Both the position numbers and the translations under genes were made by a program. The notes under the pieces are model-generated. The model was not told the DNA's origin, made no database searches, and was given only the letters and a program-made list of their open reading frames with translations. Shown one piece after another: positions 1-18,500 of a stretch of DNA of 64,000 bases (positions are counted from its first letter, which is position 1; each line of letters starts with the position of its first letter). The DNA lies in contig BDSI01000002.1 in assembly GCA_003117195.1 (NCBI GenBank), forward strand, positions 775,621-839,620, written 5' to 3'. This DNA is from Eudorina sp. 2006-703-Eu-15 (Eukaryota > Chlorophyta > Chlorophyceae > Chlamydomonadales > Volvocaceae).

Positions 1-846
1 CTGCCGGCGGCGGTGACGGGGGGGCCGGACTGCAGCGGCACGGAGGCTGTGGCGGCTGCGGCTGCGGTGGAGGCTGCGGGAGCCAGGGGGGCCCTACAGG
101 CCACTAGATCCGGCAGCAGGCGCAGCAGCAGAGCCTCTTGGAACGATGCCAGCAGCTGGGTTGCCTCTGGGGAGGCTGCGGCGCATTCCGAGTCTGACCC
201 GGCAGCTGCGCTGGCATCTGGTGCACATAGTGGTGTGGGGACACCTGGCTGGCAGCCTGGATCGTTGCTGCCGGGCGCGGCTGCGGCGGCTGTGCTGGGG
301 GGAGAGGCTTCGCTGGGGGTTGTGCGCGACTGGGCGGCGCGGGAATGAGCTGTACGGCACACCGCGTGCAGGGCCCCGGCGAGGCAGCGGTCCAGGGAGG
401 GGTGCGTGGCCGCCAGCGGGCGGTCCTGCCATGTCAGCTCGCCGCTGGACGGGTCCACGGCGATGTGTGGCAAGGAGTTTTGTACGAGTGTACGGAACCA
501 TGCTGACTTGGATAGAACCGACAGGTGGGCGTCGGTGTCCCGTTGGTTCCAGGCGGTTCCGGGTACGGCTTGGCTGTCATCGCGGAACGGTGGCGGCAGG
601 GTGGGGCACAGAAGGGGGTGGAGGCTGTCTAAAGGAGAGTTTGCAACTATGCGGTTCAGTTGAAGTATATGCATGGTGGCCCGAGATGCGATTACGTGCT
701 TCGCAAGGGGCTGAATGAACCGGGCAACAGCCTCGCCGCCGAGTCGAAGGTCCTCGTCCGGAAGTACGCGTGCGGCAAACAGCTTACCTTGACGACTCGC
801 AACCACTTAGAAGCGCATCAGCAAGGAAGCACGGTAGCGCATCCAT
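1..846 (-). CDS. Left-edge partial gene, unrecognised protein
   Basis: On the minus strand one frame is open without a stop from position 806 to the left edge, and its 3' part lies outside the window. The reading is protein-like and rich in Leu, Ala, Ser and Pro; landmarks are PTLPPPFRDDSQAVPGTAW and HLSVLSKSAWFRTLVQNSLP, followed by an Ala/Ser/Pro-rich stretch. I do not recognise a family. The 5' end is ambiguous. A good start codon at 844-846 opens a short exon (MDALPCFLADALLSGCESS) ending at a GTAAGC donor after 788, and a phase-matching acceptor TTTAGACAG lies just before 624. Alternatively the exon is continuous up to about 805, because the frame between 624 and 805 also looks coding. 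Divergent from the C2 gene. Confidence 0.55.
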
Positions 847-1325
847 TCTACGGCACAACGACTGTTGAGCTGACGGCGGTCAGCTCCAGTACAAGTACAA
901 TGAAAAGCTGAGGAAGCCCGACATAAGAATTTATAATATAATAACGATTTGTTCTAGCATGCTCGGCTGCAATGGTTTTAGAGATTATACTGCACCCACC
1001 CTGGTCATACTTATGTGACAGATTGCATTTTCCGGCTGCACTTCTTTCCTGTGATGCAATACTTTGATCACGGATTCATATCATCCATTGGTTACTTCTC
1101 ATCAAAAATTCTAGGTTACTCCACGGCAGTAGGGCTTACGCGTTGCCCGAAACAATCCGCAACAACAGACTTATCATAGATTCAGAACGTCTGGCAACAA
1201 CAAACGTCCCCGTTAGTTCTGCCGCCGCAGGACGTTTTTGCTGCGGCGGCAGGGCTGAATAATGACTTCCTATATCTCCGCCAGCAAGTCAGCGACACCG
1301 CGGTAACCTCGCAAGTCCTTTTTTA
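847..1325. promoter_or_regulatory. Divergent intergenic spacer, AT-rich
   Basis: About 480 bp separate the presumed start codon of the left-edge minus-strand gene from the start codon of the C2-domain gene. The stretch is clearly lower in GC than either gene and includes an A/T run around 938-955. It must hold both promoters and 5' UTRs, but I see no motif I would defend as a TATA box. Confidence 0.4.
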
Positions 1326-4300
1326 ATGGCTTCATATTCCAATATACATCTTAGGGTCATCAGTGGACATGAGCTGCCAAAGACAGGTGTGTTCGCTGCG
1401 TTCCGGTCTTCGAGTTCTGTTCAGCGCTGAGTCGCAACCTGGTCCCGCATATACTTTGCACCTTGGCGTTTGCTGTATTGTGATTGTCTGGGAATGATGG
1501 CGATATCGCACCGTGAGGGTGTTAGTTTCCCCGAGGGGTGATTCTCCAGCTCCTTGGCGGACGCCACGCAAACCCCCAGCTCGCTGGAGCTTGTGCGGCA
1601 AAGTTTTCGTCAGGTTTATGCTCTTGCCCTTATCTTACACGCGGTTCTCCTGGGCCTGACCCTCGGCGGTTCTCCTGGGCCTGACCCTCGGCGGTACTCC
1701 ATCGGGTCACATCTCTGCCAGAGCCGCATCCCAGCGGTCGGGCTCGCTGAGCTGTGGAACTTGAGACCGACGCCCCCCCTTTCTTACCATCTGGTCGGGA
1801 AAAATCAGGATCGCCCACCACCCTTGCCCGCCCGGGTCTGGAACGTGTCCAGTGCCCGCGGCTGGTCAGAGGCCATAATACCCGCACCTCATCAGGCAGG
1901 CTGTGGCTTACCCTTAATATCACCACAACGCCCACAACGTAATCGTCCTGTCTCGGCCCCATTGTGCTGTAACTCAATGTCAAGAGCCTACGCAGTGACA
2001 GCAGGGGACTGGGCCCCCAGAATGGTCTGAGGAGCCTCGGCCCCCAAAACGCCGTGGCACTGACCCCGTCCCCCCCCCGGTCCCTTCCCTGGGCGCTCTC
2101 CGCACGCATCGCCGACCGAACCCCCCCCCCTCCGCCCCGCCCCGCTCCCCCCTGCCTCTTAGACCTGTTCAGCCAGATTGACCCCTACGTGACGGTGACG
2201 TTCATGGGCGAGTCCCTGGGCCGCACCGCCACTCGAGACAACAGCCCCAACCCCGTGTGGAATGAAGTGGGTGGCGGGGCAGCGTCAGGGCAAGGGGGGA
2301 CGTGCCTGTTCAGGGCGGGGAAGGATAGTACAACGTAAGGGCGGGGCAGAGACAGTGCTTCTCGGAGGCCGTCGTCTGCCGCCGTTGGACAGCCGCGGCT
2401 CGTTCCAAGTCGTGGCGCCCCGTTAGTCTTGGACGTGGCAAACTCGCTTCCTCATCCTCCTCCCATCCCTGGGCGCCAGGACTTCTTCTTCGAGGCGGAG
2501 GAGGACGAGGAGGGCCTGCACGGCGTTGTCGTACTGGACTTGTACGACGAGGAGGTGACAAAGGACGAGTACGTCGGATCCATCCGTTTGGACCTCCAGG
2601 AGCTCAGTCCCGACATGCTGATGGAGCCACTGGAATTGCCCATCAAGTTCAAGAGCGACAAACGGGGCCAGAAATTGCAGCGGGCCGCGCCGCGCGCACG
2701 TTTGACCATGCAGGTCATGGCGATCGGCAAGGGCTTCTCGTCGTACGCGTCTGAGCTGGCGGAATCAGAGGTTGCCGTACTGGACGAGCGATCGCGCACC
2801 GTACTGATCCCCGTGCCGGATACGGACGAGGAGGTCTGGACCGGGCTGCGATTCGGGAGCCGGTGCACACACTTGCTGCTGCTGAGTACGGCAGACCCGA
2901 AGGCGGCGGCCAACCCAGCCATGTGGTACGACCTGTCGTACTCGAGCGCGCCGAGCCTGCGGCTGGAGCGGGTGCAGTACAGGAAGCCGGTCAAGATGTG
3001 CGGCCTCAAGGTGTGGGTCGAGGTGCGGGCCACCAACGTGCCGCTGGGCGCCAAACTCAGCAAGGTAGGTACCCGTGGTGGCTGGTTGGGCGGATCTTCT
3101 TCCGCCGAACAACAACACCCTAGCGTCACGACACACGGTTATGGATGGGCTTCTCATTGGAAACACGGCACATGCGGGCGGGTTTGTCATCAGCCCCTGG
3201 AGCATGGCGCACCCGCGGAAGCACCCCTCGGCACATCGCGTCCGGATCACACCGTCGCGCCACCTGACAGCCACCGTGCTGGGTTTGACTGGGTTTGACC
3301 GGGTTCTGTTTTCTAACCTTTTCTAACGCTTTTCTAACCTTTCCTAACCTTTTCTCAGCTTTCCTAATCTTTTCTAAACTTTTCTCAGCTTTCCCAAGCT
3401 TTCCTACGCTTTGCTAAACTTTCCCAAGCTTTCCCAAGCTCTCTTGGTGTGTACCCCGCCCACCCGCCCTGTCTATCGCCCGCAGGTCCGCATCCTGGAG
3501 CGGGAGCACCGCCTCGTGGACACCCTCGACCCCGCGGACGCCCTGGTGGCCCACAACTACATGATCGGGATGCCCTTCCTGGCCGCCGTCAAGGAAATGT
3601 CCAAACGGGCTGTCCACGTGGACACCGCCGCACAGTCCATCTGGGTCAAGATGGACGCAAACCAGCCGCAGCCCGCGCAGCTGCTGCAGCTCGATTACGG
3701 CGCGGGTGCGGCGATCGCCGCGGGCGCGGCCGCCGCGGACGCGGCGGCGGCGGTCGCCGCCGGCGGTGGCGAGCCGTCGCCGAGGAGCAAGCGCGGCGGC
3801 GGCGGCGGCAATAAGGGCGCCGCCGGCGGTGCCAAGTTCCCGGCGTTGCGGGTGTGCTCAACGAACTCGGATCTGAACCGCGGGTATGAACTCGCGTTCT
3901 TCGGTGGCGGCGGCCGCGGCGGCGCGGGCCCCATGGTGACCATCTCCGAGGCCTTCCGGCGGCCGCAGCCCGTCATGGGTGGCATGTACGACGTCGTACA
4001 CACTGTGGAACTTGTTGACGCGTTCGTGGGGGACGTGCTGGAGGAGGTTGGGCTGGGGTGCTACGAGTTGATGAAACCCAGTCGTACATGGCGGCTGGCG
4101 AAGCTGCTGGAAGCTGCGGCGCACGGAGGGCTGTGGGAGGGCGACGAGGGGGCGTACGGCGACGGCGGCAACGACCGCGATCTTAAAAGCGACAACCGCC
4201 AACGAACCCGTCTGAAAGACATCGGCATGGGCGACGTGTTTCGGAGCATGTTCTCGTGGTGTCCCTGCGTCATGCCGCCGCGGGAGGAGGCGTACCTGGA

Positions 4301-4889
4301 GGGGGGGCGGGGGGAGGAGGAGACCGGGCGCGCAAAGCAGAAGCGCGGGGGGACACGTAGCGGCGGCCGCGGCCGAGGGAAAGATCAGGAAGAGGAGCGG
4401 GAGGAGGAGGGGGTTGCGGCGGGCAGGCGGGGCCGCCAGAAACGGGACAGCGGTGGCGGGGCCGGCGACGCGCAGACCCGGAGCCCGCGGGGCCGCTCCG
4501 TAAGCGGCGGGGGCAGAATCTCACGCGCCGCCAGCGTGTCTCCGCCGCCGGCGGAGGCGGATACGCCGTCGGCGCTGTCGAAGAAGCTCAGCGGGTACGG
4601 CTCGGCGTCACGGCGGATCCCCGGCAGTGGCGGCGGCGGCGGCACCATCCCAGCCGCCCGGGGAGCCGCCGGCGGCGGCAACATGAGCGTGGGCTCGTCG
4701 TCGGGCCGGAGCGCCAGTCTGGCGGCGTACGACGCGATGAAGAACAAGTACGGCAGGAACGCCGGCGGAGGCAGCGCCTCCGCCATCAGCGGCGGCGGCG
4801 GCAGCAGCATCAGAAAGGCCATCAGTAAGATCGGCACTGGGAGGCCCCGGCGAGGGTCTTATGATGGTGACGAGGAGGAGGAGGACTAG
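1326..4889 (+). CDS. C2-domain protein with low-complexity tail
   Basis: Four exons: 1326-1386, 2163-2266, 2480-3064 and 3486-4889, all GT-AG and in phase, giving 717 aa. The start is an isolated 61-nt exon encoding MASYSNIHLRVISGHELPKT. It is chosen because it supplies the first strand of a C2 fold, and its phase-1 donor joins exactly to the exon reading DLFSQIDPYVTVTF. The C2 domain covers about residues 5-115, with candidate Ca2+ ligands D21, D27, D78, E80 and D84. C2 domains usually bind phospholipid in a Ca2+-dependent way. Residues 130-310 (for example WTGLRFGSRCTHLLLLSTAD and VAHNYMIGMPFLAAVKEMSK) are well formed but not recognised. The C-terminal third is Gly/Arg/Ser-rich with RGRG tracts, ends in an acidic run and is probably disordered. 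No signal peptide or membrane segment is obvious. Confidence 0.78.
3300..3445 (+). repeat. Degenerate CTTTTCTAAC tandem array in C2 intron 3
   Basis: About fourteen imperfect units of roughly 10 nt (TTTTCTAAC, TTTCTCAGC, TTTCCCAAGC) lie directly upstream of the final C2 exon. They form an extended pyrimidine-rich tract containing many branch-point-like CTAAC motifs. Confidence 0.7.
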
Positions 4890-5807
4890 GGATTGCCGGC
4901 CGGTCGACTGGCTTGCGCCAGCCCTCCTCCTTCCCCCCGGCTGAAGACCGAAGTCCCCACCGCCCTCACCGGGTAGCGTCCCCGCCACTCCTGGGTTGCC
5001 GCAGCTGAACCCTAGCTTGATACAGCTGCCGGGGCTCGGGCCCGGGGCTCGGGGATGGCCCCGGGCCGACGAACGCCGCGGATGCATCCGCCCTCATGTG
5101 ACTCACCTGTAGATGTACGGTAGTACTGGGACAGGGTACGGAGACGCAGTACAGATGGCCGTACAGAAGGCATACCGTATGTAGCATCTGGCCGCATCGC
5201 ATCTGGGCATGGGCACTGCCGAAGGGCTTTGGAACCTGGACCTCCAATGCGTGCGCTGCTTATTGAAATTGCGTTTTCCGGAATAATAGATACTCCAGGG
5301 GGGACTTGACGGAGGCGCTGATTGCACGGGGGCCCTTGCCACTGTCAACAACTTCCGGGGAATGTTATGTGGCCGTGGGCATCAATCAATGACGCCGCCG
5401 CCGCCGCTGCTGCTGCAGCTGCTGAGCTGACTCGACGTCCGAGGGCGTCATTGCATTGGGATGGTGTGGGGGCGGTACGACGCGCGGGGTGCAGGGGTGG
5501 GGTGGGGAAGGGGCCAACGGCTGCCTGCTTACCTTGCTTCCGAGTCCGTTGGGTGCTGTGTGTGGGTTGGCGGTCTGGGGTCTGGACTTTACGCCCTGTG
5601 CATGTGTTTCCCTTGGTGGTGGTGGTGGTGGTGGTGATGGTGGTGCACTGGGCGGCAATGTGCCTCTGCGGGTCGGTGGGTGGTCGGTGCGGGTGGTCGG
5701 TGCGGGGGGAGACACCAGAGAGCTCCTGGCACCTCAGGTGCTTTGCCGCATCACCGGGCCGGACAGGGCTGCGCACGCAGTGCGGGGTTAGGGAGGGAGG
5801 TTGGGCA

Positions 5808-5841
<34 letters not shown>

Positions 5842-7106
5842 GCTCCGGGTGACGCGGTTTCGCGGTTTCGCGGTCGTACTTGACTTGACTTGACGTTGGG
5901 GGACTTTTTCACGGTGTCGCCGCCTCATTTGACAGGGAGGGAGGGAGGGAGGGGGCCCGGGGGGATATCCGCACGCGGTGCTCTCGACGTGCTCTCGGGG
6001 GCGGTCGGTCGTCTCCGTGCAGCGGCGGCAGCAGCAGCGAGTTCACCTGCCGCCCCTCGCAGCCGTTCCCCCGTTCTCGCGATCCGGACCGCAATTGGGA
6101 CTGGGCCGCGTTTCGTTCGGACGGCGATAGAGGCAAGAGACGACGGAAGGCGGCAGCCGCGGGCGCCGTAGCGTGTGTGATTGGCGGGCGCCGTAGCGTG
6201 TATGATTGGCGGGCGCCGAAATATGTGTTGATTGGCGGGCGCCGTAGCGCGTCGCTGCGTTTATTCGTTCAAATCGTACTTTAGTGTTCCCTGAAGTGCA
6301 TTTTCCATCTGGGTGCATGTCGTACACATAAAATGATTTTCAGGTGTGGGTACGGAAGCAATTGTACGCGGTCGTGTGGCGTTGTTTGATGCGGACGGGG
6401 GCGTGGGGGTCAGTGGCGGGAACCTCGAGGCCGTCTGATGCCGCACAGCCCTTTTGGTTTCCGTCAGTCATCGCCAGTCATGCCTGGCCCAGCCAGCCGA
6501 GGGGGGAGAGGCATGGTGGGGTGGGGTGGGGTGTGGGGTGGGGTGTGGGGTGTGGCCGACACGGGCTCGAGAGGTGGCGAACGCGGGTGAGGGGCGGGTG
6601 TTGAAGCGTGTACGGCAGACCGCTCGGACCGTTACGTCGCGCCTGTTTCTAACAGGCGCATTCAGGCGCATTCGGATACATACATTAATAAATGACACAC
6701 ATTGTGTGCATTTGATGCCTCCTCTCGCACTGTGGGCATCCTCCGTTGTTCCCTAAATCCACCAAAAAAAGCCCTAGAGTAAACCCTGAACCCTCAACTT
6801 GTACGGAAGCGAGGAGACCCGCCCGAACCAAAACCCCATAGCCGACCGATCTGGCTGCCATGTCTATTCGTCTGAGACGGCGTTCGTGTTGGCTGGCAGA
6901 ACATGTCCGGAGGCTGGCCGCCCCGGCCCCCCCCCGCCCTTGGCGTAACGCCCGGGGATCGGCATCGGCCGGCCCCCCGCGCGCGATTTCAACATCACAT
7001 AACCGTACACAGGGCACCCGACCCCACTACCCTCGCGGCCAGGCAAGGACAGGTCAGGAGCGGGTCAGGTCAGGTCAGGTCAGGTCCCTGCCGGCGCCCT
7101 ACCGCC
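4890..7106. other. Convergent intergenic region, simple repeats only
   Basis: The C2 gene (plus) and the SET gene (minus) end towards each other here, so both 3' UTRs lie in this stretch. It holds GGT repeats near 5611-5645, a CTG repeat near 5808-5842, a GGGA run near 5936-5952, a 25-bp tandem repeat at 6160-6254 and GGGGT repeats near 6515-6557. Several frames stay open by chance because of the triplet repeats. None shows a consistent protein-like reading or splice structure. Confidence 0.6.
6160..6254 (+). repeat. 25-bp tandem repeat, about four units
   Basis: Four imperfect units share the core GATTGGCGGGCGCCGTAGCG and differ in a short spacer. Each internal unit contains ATTGG (an inverted CCAAT pentamer) directly joined to GGCGGG. 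It is a tandem array between two convergent genes. Confidence 0.75.
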
Positions 7107-15038
<7,932 letters not shown>

Positions 15039-15585
15039 TTTGTTTAGTATAACTAGTATAATATAGCTTTCGGAGAATTCGAGCAGTCACGAAGCTGTGA
15101 CGGAATGTGCAATTTTTCTCATTATACACTTAAACAAGAACATATGGATGCAATGGGTAGCATTTCGAAATGATTATAGGGGTAATGCAAATTGGTGCCA
15201 GAAGGCCTGGTTAGTTGACAACATGACAGAAGTTGTTTACACGTCGGCACTCTTTCCAAACCGTCAAACCTGATGAAGGCGGCTTACGACCATTGTTCCG
15301 CATCAAACGTTTCTTCTTTTTGCATCGCTTTGACCATTCTTACACCACTGGTGCTTTGCGGACGATTTATAGCTGCACAACCAGGGCTTTGGAACAGACC
15401 GCTCGAGCCTTGTTTTACTTTGTTTATTCCAAGACCGCGTCTATCTCGCACCACGAATATGAAGCCATCACGCTAGTCGTGATCAAGCCGCGCAAGCCAC
15501 CCGGGCAGCACGGCTGAGCCAGCGCAGTTCAAACGAGTGGCCACTGTCTGGAGCGCAGAGTTCAGGGATTATTTAGCTCATTATC
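15039..15585. promoter_or_regulatory. Divergent spacer between SET and ABCD genes
   Basis: 547 bp separate the two start codons. AT content is raised next to the SET start (15045-15067). Short frames open within it, such as one starting at 15273, have weak codon bias and no usable donor. I read the stretch as 5' UTRs and promoters. Confidence 0.5.
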
Positions 15586-18500
15586 ATGGCCGGGTCCCTT
15601 GCAACTCTGCTGGCGTCCCTACCACCAGCGCGCAAGCGCATACTTGCGGTCAGTACCGGACGTGTGAACGCGTGAAATTTGCAAGGCTGGAATCCTTAAA
15701 GCTGCACGCTTCTAATAAAATGTCGCCGTGAAAAGCAAAGCTGGGTTTTGACTTTGGGGTACGGACCAGTGGATTACGCATCGACCACTCACGCAATCCT
15801 GTCGCCATATTGACGCAATGCAGGTTGCGATTGTTGCGGGAGGCATCACTGTGGGTGCTCAGGTACGCGCCATCATTCTGTCCAGCAGACCCTGGGCTTT
15901 CCCGCCGATGGTGTTTGTGGGTCGTCGGCGGCGCTGGGGGTCCAGGATCCCCCTGTCCCCCGTGGCCTGACAAGCCTTTCGCGTGCCGGGTAGCTGTCCC
16001 TTTGCAACACATATTCCTGAATCCTTCAAGTGTGCGCACCAGCCTCTTCCCACCCGGAACATCCCAGCGCCACTCAACCGCGTCCGTGCTGTGTGGTCGT
16101 TACATATCTCTTGAGCCGGGGCCGACGCTGACCGGGGCAGCCACCCTTGCCCACTATATGTGCGACTGGATGCAGCGCACGAAATCTCGGTCATGCACTG
16201 TGTGACAGGCCCCTCAGCCCAGTAGTGCCTGCCTACCCCTCGTTGCCGTGTTTCGGAAGTCGCTTGCTCGACTCGTCACACACACACTTCCTTCGCCTAC
16301 ATCGCCTGATACGCTGGACTTCGCTTCTCGCGGCTCAGTTCTCTTTTACACACCCGATCGCGCCGCCCCCTCCCTGCCTACAGGTCCGCAAGCTCGTACG
16401 TAAAACGCAGCTAGAGCAACGGGCCCTGTCCGCTGAGGTTGAGGCCAGCCGGGGCTCCAGCAGCCATCGGCGCATCAGCGGCAATGTGCGGATTGCGGTG
16501 GACAAGCGCTTTCTGCGCCGCCTCCTCGTCATTCTCTCCATGTGGGTCGAGGTTGGGGTCGCTGAGGTCGAAGCATCTGCGGATCAGCACAACACGTTGG
16601 AAACCTATTCGCCAAGTAAAATGCACGCGGCGGAAATGAAGTGGGATGTCGGCCTCGGGTGCGGGGACCGGAAATCGGGGATGGGGGCCGCCTACGGATG
16701 CAAGATGAGGGGTGGCTCGGTTCCTGGGTCAGGCAGTGTGGCCAGGGAAAGGAGGGACGGAGGGAGGGACGCTCCTATGCAGCTGATGCCGGGCCGGCAT
16801 CAGCTGCATAGGCGGGCCCCTCCGCTCCGCTGCGGAATCCAGAGGGGGAAGCCCGAGGGGGGAGCTAACGGGTTGTTCGGAGGACAGGAAGGAGGTACGC
16901 CTGACAGGAGGTGCGCCTGAAGGGGCTGATAGTCTAGGCCGTCCAACCCACCGGTAGCCTATGCGGCTTGACATGTGCTGGAAATAATCGGGCTTGGGTT
17001 TATGTTTTGAGTACTACAATACGACATATCGGTGATACCTCTTGAGTGCGCACATCGAACGACTGCCATCACGTCATCGCGCGGGGGAGAGACGGCCTCG
17101 GCCTCGGGAGCCGCCCGCACGCCGCGAGGGGGCCCCCCATGCACTGACCTACTGGATCTTGGCTACTCTTCCGCGTCCTGACGTGTATGATCGCCACCTG
17201 CGTGGCTGATGCCGCTCGTCTACGCTCCCCATGAACTGCTGCATAGGTCCATGCACCTGACTCCATGCACCTGACTCCATGCACTTGACTCCATGCACCT
17301 GACTCCATGCAGCACCCATGCTGGAGGCCCCACACACCCCTGTCTGCCGTGTTGTCCATCCTTCTCCATCTCTCCTTCCAACCCTCCGTCTATCCCTCCG
17401 TCCCTCCGCACTTGAGTCCCATCTCTGGCAGTCAACGCAGTGCATCGCCCGCCCCCCAATTCGCTTTACCCCCCACCCCTGCGCTTCTCTGTATCAGGCT
17501 ACGCAACCTGCGTAGCTGTATGACTCTTGACCCTCCGCCGTCCTCCCTGCACTGCGGGGCATCGCACGACGCTGCGCGCCGCCCTTTTTTTGCAGTTGCG
17601 TGCCCTCCCCCTGGAGCAAGGAGGCAGGCCTTATCCTGGTGCAGGGCTGCCTGCTGGTCAGCCGCACCCTCCTCACGGACTACATCAGCCGCGTAGAGGG
17701 CTACTGCGGCAGCACGCTGGTCAGTGTCGCCGGGTCGGGTGCGGGCTGGCATGCTCGCGGGGGGGGGGAGTCGCTGTCGGGGGGCCGGGGCCTGGGTGGC
17801 TGAATGGGGCGTAGAGCGGGGGGGCGCGAGGGGTAGGGGTGCGGGCGCGCCTGCGGCGATGCGTCGGCCGAGATGAAGGCTGTCGGGCTTGGGGCTGAGG
17901 GGGTGGTTGGGTAAGGTGGATGGCTGTCGGTCTGGAGTAGGAGCGGGGGGCGAGTGGGGTTCGGCGAATGGAGGCCGACTGGGGCTTAGCTCCGTCCATT
18001 GTGGAGGCCCTGGCAGCGAGCAGTGTTTTGTGTGACAGTAATAGCAAGGTGGTGGGGATGCGGCCCTAGCAATGCCGTGACGGCGAGGCCATGCGGGGGC
18101 GGCCTGACCGCTTGGTCAGTCGTTGAGCCTCCCCCAAATCGTGAGTCGCCAAGGCCTTGTCGCTGATCTTTCCCTGTCTACCGGCCTGCCACTTATGTCG
18201 ACCATGTTATCAATTCCCTGTCTTCCTGCCTCCCTCCCTCCCTGCCTCCCCTCCCTTTTGGCTGCCTGCAGGTCAGTCAGCAGTTCTCCAAGTTTTGGCG
18301 AGCCCTGGGCGCCTTCGCGGTCGTTGGCGTCCCCGCGGCCGTGGTCAACAGCGGCCTCAAGTACATGCAGAAACAGATCGAGCTGGCCTTCCAGCAGCGG
18401 CTCACCACCTTCCTACATGCGCAGTACTGCAGGTGCGTGCATGTGTAAAAGAGAACTGAGCCGCGTGTGTGTGTGTGTGCTTGGGTGGGGGGGGGGAGGT

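Noticed and set aside
15273..15476. Alternative first exon of the ABCD gene with a hydrophobic stretch
   Set aside because: Codon bias is poor and there is no consensus donor in a compatible phase. The exon at 15586-15648 has a GTCAGT donor in phase 0.
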